The notes beneath the pieces are model-generated. The model did not search any database. It was not told the DNA's origin and saw only the letters and a list, made by a program, of their open reading frames with translations. This document shows, in pieces, positions 1 to 12,600 of a stretch of 64,000 nt of DNA. The position numbers and the translations under genes were made by a program. The stretch is from Cheilinus undulatus. Its lineage: Eukaryota; Chordata; Actinopteri; Labriformes; Labridae. Position 1 is the stretch's first letter, and every line of letters starts with the position of its first letter. The stretch is taken from the NCBI RefSeq assembly GCF_018320785.1, contig NC_054873.1, positions 25,572,196 to 25,636,195 on the forward strand, given 5' to 3'.

Positions 1-781
1 CATGTGGCCCTCTCAGGGAGTCATGGGGTGCACCTCAATACTCAAACATAGCTACTCTATTGTGATTAAGAACTACCTAACTGGTAGGCCTAGAACTGGA
101 AATGACCAGGTTCTCATGAACAGTGCTAAAAACCAGAAATGTTATTGTTATTGTTATTGGAGCAGTCTTCATGGGACTACTGAAACACAACCACAGTTTG
201 GCCTCATTGTGGCAAAATTTAAATCCTTTCAAATTCAAAACCTTTGTCCACAAGGAAGTAAATATTTCCACTCTTCAAGTAATGCTTTTTAATAGAAAGT
301 TCCTTTTGTAGTAGCTGGCCAGATTTTCTTTTTATAGTCTGACCCATCAAAGTAAAATATTTACTGAAAAGTCTTTGGTTATGTAACTCACCTGTGTCCT
401 TTCTGTTGGTACAGCTAACTGAAAGGAGATATAGAGAGCAGAGATACACTATGGTTTCTTTTTATAATGTGCACCTTACCATTGACTTTTCCTTCATCAT
501 CACCCTCAAACACTCATTTTCTCCTTGTTTCACAAACTGAAAGTTGTTTTTTGCTTGCTTGAAACCACCATTTAACTCATAAACCATTGAAAACATAACA
601 ACTGTAATATTTGTTTTTTCTATTAAAAAAGAAGTGAGATTAGTAGATACTGTTATTAAAACAGAATCATAAGATTTGTTGTTTAGGTGTTTTAGTTACT
701 TTTCAGTCAAGTTTTGTAGATAATTTAGCCAAACCAATTGTTTGAGAAAGCTGTCTGATTGTAGGTTTTTGTGTTTTGCAG
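1..781 (+). other. c2cd5: c2cd5 intron, upstream part
   Basis: This stretch precedes the first c2cd5 exon in the window and ends with a normal acceptor (tttgtgttttgcag). I see no exon, RNA gene or recognisable repeat in it. The short open frames on both strands have no family resemblance. The N-terminal C2 domain exons of c2cd5 must lie upstream of the window. Confidence 0.6.
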
Positions 782-3700
782 ATGAGCCAGAGACTCGTGA
801 CGCCTGGTGGGAGGAGATCCGCCAGGAGATCAAATCGCACGCCAAAGCTCTTGGTTGCCATGCTGTTATTGGGTACAGCGAGAGCACTAGCATCTGGTGT
901 GTTGAAGAACATACATACATAGAAAAATACCACATTTTTTTCACTTTTTTGTTCGATTAACCACTTTGATATAAGACCAGTTTCCATTTGTGTTTGTCAC
1001 ATGTGACTTCATCTCCTTTTCATCTTCTTCTTTGTTATTCATGACTTTCCTGCCACACAGTGAGGAGGTGTGTATCCTGTCAGCATCAGGCACAGCGGCC
1101 ATCCTAAACCCTCGGTACATGCGTGAAGGCTGCTTGGACATTGGAATCGTAGACCACAGGTTGCTAAAGCTCAAAGACTGAGCACACAGTTTATAAATCC
1201 TTATATTATTACAGTGTATATCGGCACAGGCTGTATAGCGGCTGATACCAGATGGCGTGTGCTGTTTGCCAGGTTTGAGGAGTCGTCTCCCCCTAGCTGT
1301 GGCTTCTGTCACATCCCATATGATGAGCTCAACATGCCCTTTCCTGCCCAGCTCACCTACTGTTACCACTGTCGACGGCAAAAGGTCTGTAATACAGTTG
1401 CTAGAAAAAGTATGTGAACCCTTTGAGATTTCTTGGATTTCTGCATCAATTGGTCATCAAATGTGCTCCGATCTTCATCTAACTCACAACAATAGACAAA
1501 CACACTCTGCTTAAACTAATACTGCACAAAAAATGATATGTTTTCATGTTTTTATTGAACAAAACATGTAAACATTCACAGTGCAGGGTGGAAAAAGTAT
1601 GTGAACCCCTAGGCTAACGACTTTTCCAAGAGCTAATGGTTGACCCTCCTTTGGCAGCAATAATCTCAACCAAACATTTCCTGTAGTTGCAGATCAGACC
1701 TGCACAATGGTCAGGAGGAATTTTGGACCATTCCTCTTTACAAAACTGTTTCAGTTCAGCAATATTATTCCGATGTCTGGTGTGAATCGCTCTCTTGAGG
1801 TCATGCCACAGCATCTCAATTGAGTTGAGGTCAGGACTCTGACTGGGCCACTTCAGAAGGCGTATTTTCTTCTGTTGAAGCCATTCTATTGTTGATTTAC
1901 TTCTATGCTTTGGGTCGTTGTCCTGTTGCATCACCCATCCTCTGTTGAGCTTCAGTTGGCGGACAGATGGTCTTAAGTTTTCCTGCAAAATGTCTTGATA
2001 AAATTGGGAATTCATTTTTCCATCAATGACAGCAATCCGTCCAGGCCCTGAGGCAGCAAAGCAGCCCCAAACCATGATGGCCCCTCCACCATATTTCACA
2101 GTTGGGATGAGGTTTTGATGTTGGTGTGCTGTGCCTTTTTTTCTCCACACATAGCGTTGTGTGTTCCTTCCAAACAACTCAACTTTGGTTTTATCTATGG
2201 ACAGAATGTTTTGCCAGTAGTGCTGTGGAACATCCAGGTGCTCTTTTGTAAACTTCAAATGTGCAGCAATGGGGTTTTTTTGGAGAGCAGTGGCTTCCTC
2301 CGTGGTGTCCTCCCATGAATGCCATGCTTGTTTAATGTTTTACTTATTGTAGAGTTGTCAACACAAATGTTAGCATGTGCCAGAGACTTCTGTAAGTCTT
2401 TAGCTGACACTCTAGGATTCTTCTTCACCTCATTGAGCATTCTGTGCTGTGTTCCTGCAGTCATCTTTACAGGACAACCACGCCTAGGGGGAGTAGCAAC
2501 AGTGCTGAACTTTCTCCATTTGTAGACAGTCTGTCTTACTGTGGACACATGAACATCAAGGCTTTTAGAGATACTTTTGTAACCCTTTCCAGCTTCATGC
2601 AAGTTAACAATTTTTGATCGTAGGTCTTCTGAGAGCTCTTTTGTGCCAGGCATGGTTCACATCAGGCAATGCTTCTTGAGAAGAGCAAACTCAAAACTGG
2701 TGTGTGTTTTATATAGGGCAGGGCAGCTTTAACCAACAAATCCTATCTCATCACATTGTTTGGACTCCAGGTTGGCTGATTCCTGGCTCCAATTAGCTCT
2801 TGGAGAAGTCATTAGCCTAGGGGTTCACATACTTTTTCCACTCTGCACTGTGAATGTTTACATGTTTTGTTCAATAAAAACATGAAAACATATCATTTTT
2901 TGTATGGTATTAGTTTAAGCAGACTGTGTTTGTCTATTGTTGTGAGTTAGATGAAGATCGGAGCACATTTGATGACTATGCAGAAATCCAAGAAATCTCA
3001 AAGGGTTCACATACTTTTTCTAGTGACTGTATATCTACTCATTTGATTGAATCAAAAGCTGAAAATGTCATTGGTTGTGCCTTTAATCAACACAGTTTAG
3101 TATAAAAAAGATTAAATTCCCTGTATTAAATGTCCTGTTTTTCCCAAGGTTCCTGATGTGCTGTTCACAACAATTGACTTGCCTTCAGAAGCATCTGTCA
3201 CAGGGAAGGGCTGCTTAATCCAGGCCAGGTAATTCAACTCAGAGTTAAACGGTCTCAAACCCATGTAAATGAGTTTTAAACTTCAAGAAACACAACAAAT
3301 CAAGTCAAATAAAGCCTTTTTTGAATTTTATACCATAAGTCATTAAACTATAGCTGGTAGAGAAATAAGAGTTCAATAGTTGACAGGAGCTTGATCAGCA
3401 CAAACAACAGAGACTGTATGGAGTTCTCATCTAAAGGGTTGTTTACCAGTTTCTCAAAACATTGATGTATGTTTACTCATGTCTTTGCCAAATGGTATTT
3501 TGTGATAACAGAAAAGTACCACAGGAGGAAAGAGGAGCATATTAAGTGGCAAATGAGAACTGTAAAATGAAGCATGTTGTTATTCTTACATCTTTTGTTC
3601 CTCTTAATTCTGTAGACAGCTATCTGTCAATAAAATCCTGACAACTATCTCTGCTAATAATTTTAATCTAGAAAATACAATACAAAATTAAAATGACTGG

Positions 3701-5763
3701 GTCTGATGTCTGTGTCTGCAGTCATGCTTGTGTCTTTTTAAAATATTTTCCTAGCGTCAAGATGTAAACACTCATGACAGACTTTCACTGAGTTAATGCC
3801 GTTGTTAATTGTTTTTCAGACTGTGTCGACTAAAGAAGAAAGCCCAAGGAGAAGTGAATGCGACAGCCATTTCCAACATGCTGCCATTCATGGAATATGA
3901 GCTTCATACACAATTGATGAACAAGCTGAAACTGCGGAACATGAACGCTCTGTTTGGCTTACGAATACAGATCAGTGTTGGAGAGAACATGCTTCTGGGT
4001 CTGGCTGTAGGTTGACAGACACACAAGTCAACAGCTTAATCAGCCGTGTTTGTATTTGCTGCAACAAAGCCATTAAAATCCAGTATATATTTGTGGGTTT
4101 GCTCAGTCTGCTACAGGTGTGTACCTGACAGCCCTGCCAGCACCAGGGGGCATTCAGATTGCAGGGAAGACTCCTGGTGACCTTAGCAATGAGCACCATA
4201 TCTCAACCATCCAGAAACGAATCAATGACACCATCGCCAAGAACAAAGAGCTCTATCAGATAAACCCTCCGGTGAGACGCACAATACATGTAGCAACACA
4301 TGTAGCATGTAAAGTAAGTCATTTATGAGTGCAGTTAAGTTTAGGGATAGTTTCTTTTCATTACTGCAGTAAGCAGGTTGTCATAATTTTTTTCTCCCAT
4401 TAGCCAAAAGGAAGACATAGCCTATGTAACTCTTCAATACCAAATACTGGTTGATAAAAAAGAATGCTTTTAGTTAGTTTTTGTTGAGTTTTATACATTT
4501 TGTAATTTCATTGGTTTAGCTTTGTTGTGGCTGGTTAGATTTGTGTCAGATTCAGATGTAACCTGTCGCGACATTTGAGGAAAAATAGACACTGGCTCAA
4601 ATTTGGCAACAGGTCTCAGGTCAACACTTCTGGTCAAGTTTTGCTTCATTTTGAACATTGATTTTCTGCTAAAATGTGGTCCTCTCACTTTTTTTAAAGT
4701 TTATTATGGTTTATTTTACAATATACTTCATTGCACAACCCCTATGAAACAGATCTCTTGTTTGGATACAGTCGTATAACTGTGTAAATAATCATTCATT
4801 ATAAAATACACGTAGTCTGTCTTTGTGAATCATGATAAACTTACCCCTCTTGTCTCTCTCTGATCATTAAAGAAATTATTTGCCCTGGACCCTGAGGTGT
4901 TCTGCGGCATAAACATGGTACTGAACACATCAACCTTGGGCTGTGAAATACAGCAAAGCATGACATCCTTCACTATATTAATCAAAATACTACACTACTT
5001 TTACTGTAACTGTATAACTCTCTTAACTGGTAAGAAGGGACAATATGTAACCCACTCCAGAGTCACCTCTTGAGGGCAACCCACTATAGACAGTATCTGT
5101 GTTCTTGTATTATGCCATCTACCCTGCCCATTCACACTGTCACCTGTGTATGTTTGAGTTTGTGTGTGTTTGCACCATGTCTGTCTCTCCAGATTACAAA
5201 TTAACACCATCCAAGTATTTTATTACGGTGCAACTGACTGGATACTGAAGTGAGAGTGAGCATGTGATGTGCGTTTTTATTAACATAGTCTTTTTTTTGT
5301 TTTGTTTTTTTACTTGCCAGACAGATGTGAGATGCAGATGTGGGCTGCTGCTGTGGTGTACTGGTGTTCACTGTGGCATCTCTTCTGATAAGACCGTGTC
5401 TCTCTTTGTCTGCAGGAGCTGACAGAGGAACTGGTTGGTTCTCCAATTCCTGAGCCAAGGCAACGATCGAGACTTTTACGATCTCACTCTGAAAGCTCGG
5501 ACGAACTATCAGAACTAGACCTGTCTCATGGCAAGAAGGATGCCTTCGTTCTGGAGGTATGTATCTTAAAAAAAAGAAAAATGTGTTATTATTTACAGGA
5601 ACAAGGGCAAGCATTTTCTTTTGTTCCCAGATTGATGACACTGATGCTGTTGAGGACATCCACTCCCTCCTCATTGATGCCCCCCCTCCCACAGGTATGC
5701 TGTATTTTTTTACTCCACAGCAATAACAGCACATTATCACACACTGCACATGCTCCGTAAAGA

Positions 5764-5798
<35 letters not shown>

Positions 5799-8700
5799 TG
5801 AGGCACTAACATGTTATAACTTTGCTTCTTTATCCTTCTCTCTTCTTTTTATCTTTAGGTTTTTACAGCTGCAACACAGAGGTCATGCCTGGGATAAACA
5901 ACTGGACTTCAGGAGTTCAGGTTAGTCTTTACTAGGTTTATTTCCTCTCATGTTTTTGTCCGTCAAACAGGGTGCTCTCCATTTTCTTTGCCTATGCATA
6001 TTCAGTTAGTGCCAAAGATTGCCAGTAGTCCTGTTGTCCATTGTTGGAATACCCTTAAGTGAGTTTAGTGTTTGGTAAGGTTGATTTAGATCAGGGGTGT
6101 CAAACTCAAGGGCCAGGGGCCAAATCTGGCCTGTGGCACAGTTATACCCGGCCCACCAGATCATATATTTTTATTCTAACTGGCCTGCCAGTATGAGGTC
6201 TGCAGATTTTCCATTTTATCTCACATTTTCACCTTTCTAATCTCTTGATGTAGATTTTTTTTCTCATATCTTGACATTTTCCACTCCTTGATATAACTTT
6301 TTATCCCAAATATTGACATTTTTGTTTCAAAATTTTAAATTTGAATTACATTTTTTACCCTTTAAACTCATGGTTGTAAATGTAATCTCATGTTTTGACA
6401 TTTAAAACTCAAAATTTTAAATTCTCATATTTTCACCTTTTAAACTCGTGATTTTTAATTTTATTTAGTAACTGTTAGTAATCATGATTTTAAGTTTTGA
6501 CTTTTTTTTGTTTAGTCAGAATCATTTATCATCATGTTTTTCCCCTATAATTTGATACCAGTGAAGATGAGGTTGACAGTCTATGGGAAATTTTGACCCA
6601 GTTAGGCCCTCAGGTTAGACCCAAATTCAGAACTCGACCCCTGCTGTGATTAAGTCTGACATCCCTGATTTAGATGAAGGTGCCAAGTCCTAGGGCCCGT
6701 TGCATGGTTGGTAACCTTACTATCTTGTTCTTTTGGACCTGCGTCTTCAGCCCCTTTTGTTTTAATGGAATTAGTTAGAGATGCACTGATTGTAAATTGT
6801 AAACTGGCACTGCATAGCATTTTATTCATTACATCTTTTGGTGTAAGACCCCCACTGAGCCAACATTTTATCATGTTTAACTATGAAAACAGTTTAGTTC
6901 TTCCATCAAGGGACTTCTTCTGCCAGATGAAAGAAAATTCTCCTTTGATTTAGCAATTAGGCAAACTAGATGCCAGCATTGAATTGACTGGAAACAATAC
7001 TTAAACACTGAATAATGATATGTGTTCATGCTGCATTATTTGCTGATGGCTGATGTTTGTCAACAGGGTCAATATCAGTTGATACTCTTGTTAAACTGAT
7101 GCATCAGTGCATCCCTAGAATGACACGTAGCATCAGTTAGTGCAGGACACAGACATCATAGGCCCAGCTGTCTGCCAGATGATTGAATTATTGTCCCCTG
7201 AACTGCTGCTCCACCAACCCAGCTGCCTCCTTTTTAGCCTAAAGCTTTTTTTGCATTCACTTTTATGTTGCTAAGGAGTAGATTGCCGCCCCAAAAACTC
7301 TAATTTTATTAGACATGCATCGACGCATTATCAGTACTGCTTCTATAATAAACGGGGGACTTCTAGCACTTTGACCCTCAGAAAGTCAAAGGATGCTTTG
7401 TTCACCCAGGGAGCAGCTTTTGAGCAGAGCCTGAATCGACAAGCAAAACTCTATGTGTGAACCACATTTTCCAGAAAAGCTTGTCTTTCACTGCATTAAA
7501 CATACTTATTTTGAAAGAATTAGCATTTGTTAGAGGCTTTTCACAAATATACACTGGGCAACAGTACATATTTGTTACAGTAATAGAAACCTTTTAGATC
7601 ATTTTCATTGATGCATTTTTCTTTTTCTGTCCTCCAGATGTTTACATCAGTGAGGGTCTTGAGGTTGAGTAATGTAAATCTTACTAACCAAGGCTTGAAT
7701 AAGATCTTCACTGACCTCTGTGAAAATCTGCTCAAGGTAAGAAATTTGCTGAACTGTAAGTAATAATTTCAGGTGCTGTCCTCATTTAATGTAATAGGCA
7801 AATGCCACTGTTTAACTGTTTGATGGTTTCTGCATTTTACTTTTGAAGAAGACCTTGATATCCCTTCATTGTTTGTTGCAGAGTTTCTATTTCAAGTTGC
7901 GCTCCATGATTCCCTGCTGCCTTTGTCATCTCAACTTCACTGTAGCCGTGCCAGAAGAAGAACTTATACAGGTGAGAGATGTCTAGTTTGGCTTGTTTTT
8001 TTTGTAAGATTTGCTTAAAAGGTTAGTTCATATTAAAACAAAACTTTTACGTTTACTTTAATGGTTGTCTGTATCCACTTAGGTTGCAGTGACAGCAGTT
8101 GCCATGACATTTGACAAAGACCAGACACAGGAGAAGCAAGCAGACAAAACCATCACCAAAGGTCTGTCCTTTTTCAGGAGGTGGTTTACCATCTTCCAGT
8201 ATTATTTATCTATCTCTAATTGATTGTTCATAATTATTTTTAACATAGCAGTTCATAGTCATTCAGGATGCAAATTAGAGGTCAGATTTTTTTTTTTATT
8301 ATATTCATTGGCGAAGTTAAACAGACCAAGGGATAAGACCAAGAGAGCACAACACTTAAGGGATACAAAAGATGTATCACATAACAGACAGAAAACATCC
8401 TTCATACAAAATGAGAGAGATAACTCCTATAAAGGTAGACATTTAAATACACAGTAACTCAGTCTTAAATTATTAGGGCCTTAAATTATGTTTGGGGTAG
8501 GCATTAGTCGGATAAATAACGAGTAACTATGTATGAGCATGTTTCCAACAAAACATGCTCTCTATCTTTCTCTTGCTCACTCTGACTGAGGGCTGCTCCT
8601 ATTTCAAAGTCAAGGAGTTACTGAGCTACAATTAGCTAAAGCCAGTATGAACAAACCTTGGAAGTGCATGTACAGACACAAAAAAGTTTGCTTCGGTAGT

Positions 8701-9651
8701 TGTGGAGCAGGAAAACAGAATTATCCTTTTAAGGATAAGCTCCTCTAAAGAGTGTGGCCCATTTATGAAACAACCTGTGTGTCTATGTTCGAAATTAGGC
8801 AAAAGCACCGCTGTGATTCTCTGTTCAACCTTTAGGGTCTGGTGAGACTGAAGAGCAGCTGCAGTTCCCCCTGGAGTTGTGCGCAGACTCCTCTCTCGTC
8901 AGCACTCAACCATCATCCAAAACTTCAGGTAACCAAACTCTAGTGTTTGTTTCTCCCCGACTTCCTCCTCTGCCCTGTCTCACTAACAGACATTGCCCAT
9001 CTCCCCAACTAATGCTTTAGGTACAGTCTCTTTATTCACTCCAGCTGCAAAACTCTGCAACAATCAGCTGGTTATGGTTCAGTCAGAAGGTAAATAAACA
9101 GATGTGTACCCTAGCTCTTACAAGATGGTGTGATGTTGTCTAGATGAGACGTCATGCTCCTAACGCGGCATAGCTTTCTTCCCTTTTCTTGAACAAGTAC
9201 CCTAGAGAATGCTCACAATAGAAGAGGCTTTTAAATGTGCAAAACTTTTAGATTTAGAGAAGGCAAAGCAGCACTTCTGCAGTCATGGTCAACCTTGAAC
9301 TCATATTGCTCTGTGTAAAGTGCATAAAACAGAATTTTTTCCGTTTTTATGTGTGTGCCAGGTGTCCAAGAGAGTTCCAATGTGTCTTCCAGAGGTAAGT
9401 CTGCGTCTCTTCAACCATCTCCCTTTACCCCATCTCCCTGCTACCAAAACTACAACACTGCCCTGTTTTGACTTTTCATCCTTTAGTCTTGGACAGTTCT
9501 CCTGCACTGCTCCCAACCCTCATCCACCTTTTGTTCTTTTCTGTACGTTTTACTGTGTCCTGTTTTTTTTATTTTGTTTTTTTATTTTTTTGTTTTGTTT
9601 GTTTTTTCTCTTGTTGTCGTTGTTGCGTTTGTGTATGTTTTGGGTGTGGGC

Positions 9652-9693
<42 letters not shown>

Positions 9694-12600
9694 CGCGCGT
9701 GTGTGTGTTCTCTCCAGCTGCCTCCGTTGATTACGGTTCCTTTGCAGACAGATGCAGCACCTGGCTAGAGCTGCTTAGGCTGAAAGCTCACACCATAAGA
9801 CGAGGATCAGTTAAGACAAGTAGGAGGACACAGTCTCTAGCACACTCTGGTGATCACAAATACAGAACACAGTTCTCCAACATGCTCACACAACACCACA
9901 CAAACACATGCATATGTGCTTGCGTACGCTCAAACACCCCTCCATGCATGCCACTGGGGGGCGGAGCATCTCATATCAGGCTCCGGCTGTTTTGCTAGAG
10001 TGTGAAAGTTGAAGCCCCGCCCCTCAGAGGGATCAGCAAATCAGCAGCTTGGCTTTGAAATGCCTGTAGCTGTGGTAACCATGATGACGATTAATAGAAG
10101 GGTTTTTTGCTATCAGCGTGCTTGTTCTTCCCTTTGATCACAATTACAGGATTTCCTCTGATTTTTTATCTGCATTTGCATCATTAAATTTATTTCAGCT
10201 AAGAATAAGACATGACATCAGTTAGGGACAAAGCGTACATAATAGGGTCAAGATCACAGTGGAGTGGGGGGTGGCACTGCTTTTCTGCAAGATATGGTAT
10301 GATTTTCAGTCCTGTGCACTGTAAGTGAATTACAGTCTAACGTGTGGCTCTGAAGGTTCCTGGTTTGATGGATGTAAAGCCACATGAGGTAAAACTGCAG
10401 TAAGATGACAGAACACCTTTCACACTCTGGCTTGTGTTTATGTGCCAAGCTCAGCTCATAGCTGTCTCTGTCCGTCTCCATTTCTCAAACTTCTTTCAGA
10501 AATGCAAACAGATAATTATTCTCTCATGAACTGTAAATACTGTATTTACACATGTAAACGTACACAGCTGTGCCCAGGTCTGTCTGTCTGTCTGCAGACA
10601 CTGTTTAACTGTCTTGTCTGTTTGCTCCAACTGCATGCCATGCATGGCAGCACATGCTTTCCCACTGATTGTCTTAGCACCATGCATCAAAAACACTGCA
10701 TGTCAAGGCACACGTGCACCTAACACACACCATCAGATGACTTTCTCAAATACAAGTGTACACATGTGTCGCTCTCTTTATGCAGACACTAGCAGTGTTG
10801 CATTGTTGCACGCACATTCCACATTCACATCCCTCTCTGCTTCACAGTTCATATCTGCTCATGGTTGTAAACTTTTTTTGAGGTTTTGTGGTATCTCCAT
10901 TCTCCTTTATCTCTTTTGCCCCCCCCCCCCCGCCCTTTCTTTTCACATTTCCCTCTGTCAAACCTTCGAACCTGCTCTGTCTGAATGTTCAGTCTCATCT
11001 TTGGAGCGCTCCAGTCCACTGCCTGATGGACGGTCCCGCTCACTGCGATCTACACACTCATTCGGGGGCAGTTCAGTCACTGTGGTGAAGATGACTCCAC
11101 TCTCCTTCCTCCCTGGGACACGCATCATTAAATACCTTGGGATCATCAACATGTTTTTCATCAGAGAGACAACGTCATTGCGAGAGGTAAGACTACAAGA
11201 ACAGGTTAAATGCATCAGCCCAGAATAAGCTTTTTGCAGAGTGTAGATACAGCGGCTATGAAAAGTATTCACCCCCTTGAATGTTTTACCCTTTTAATAA
11301 TTTTACAAATCAGTCACCATCAATATGACTTTGCTTCTTTTGACAAAAATGTACAAAAAACCCTCTTTAAAATGTTTTATTTTTTGTCAAAGTGAAAACA
11401 TATTTCTACAAAGTAATGTCGAAAAATATATCACGTAAAACAAGTGACTGTATAAATATTCACCCCCTTCATGTCAGTATTTAGTAGATGCACATGTGGC
11501 TGCAATCACAGCACTGAGTCTGTATGGACAGGTCTCACCCCTAAAATATACCATATACATCTCCGGTCCATCATAGCTGCGCTGCAGTTTGACTGCGTGC
11601 CACGCTGTCCATCAATGCCCACTGACTGCATTTGCAGTGCAGCACAGAGCAGCAGTGCTGGACTGCTAGACCTGCCAGACCGAAGAGTTTCGCGGTAGTT
11701 ACAGAATCACACCTGACCATGAGTAGAAATGACTTAAGTGCTATAAAGCATAACAAACGCACGTAAAGCTATTGTTCTGAACTGCAGGAGTAACTTGCCT
11801 GTATTTGTCTCTGTTTGTCCTTTCATGTGGATTTTTGTACTTCTACCATAGGTTAGTAACGCTTTACAAATAAATGCACTTCCTCTTGCTCCTCTGACCT
11901 GTTGACTACGGGCTCTGCTACGCCCCATTATGACATTTTGTTGCTGTAATGAAAGGAAATACAATGGTCTGGCATTTGTCTGGCGTCAGCATGTAGTGTT
12001 TTTTTCTGAAATTTAAATGGATATTTTAATTTTGTTTTGGCAACAAGAAACTTCCTGCCCCATTGATCTGCCCGATGCTGAATTTATGTGCAGGGCTCCG
12101 GCATCCAACAGAAATAGAAGTCCAGCGTATATGCTGTGGAGGGCTCTGGACTACCGGAGCTCTGACGGAGCAGAGATGCAGTGCAGTGGAGCTGGTGGAA
12201 GCACTCTCATTGACTAAAACCTATATGGTCCGTAACCGTTCTGAAACAAGACAGACCGAACACGTATCTGGTGTATTTTAGGGTCAAAACATCTAAACAC
12301 TGCAATTTTACTCCATTCTTCTTTGCAAAACTGCTCAAGCTCTGTCGGGTTGCACAGGGGTTGGGGTGTGAAAGGCCCTTTTCAAGTTGACCAACAAATT
12401 CTCTACTGGATTAAAGTTTGAGCTTTGACTCAGCCACCCCATAACATTCACCTTTTCTATGTAGCATTCGCTGTATGCTTCAGGTCATTGACTTGCTGGA
12501 AAATAAAACATCTCTTCCAAGCCTTTGCTCTCTTGCAGACTGAATAAGACTGTCCTCTGGGATTTTCCTGTATTTTGCCACATTCATTTTACCCCCTACC

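Noticed and set aside
5201-5812. 203-codon minus-strand open frame over c2cd5 exons
   Set aside because: It runs antisense through two real exons and through the poly(T) tract, giving poly-lysine; it is a shadow frame.
9468-9998. 176-codon frame through the TG microsatellite
   Set aside because: The frame exists because the repeat has no stops; the Cys/Val runs are translated microsatellite.
10614-11228. 204-codon open frame ending in conserved sequence
   Set aside because: Only the part from 10993 is real and it belongs to a c2cd5 exon; the upstream part is intron read-through.
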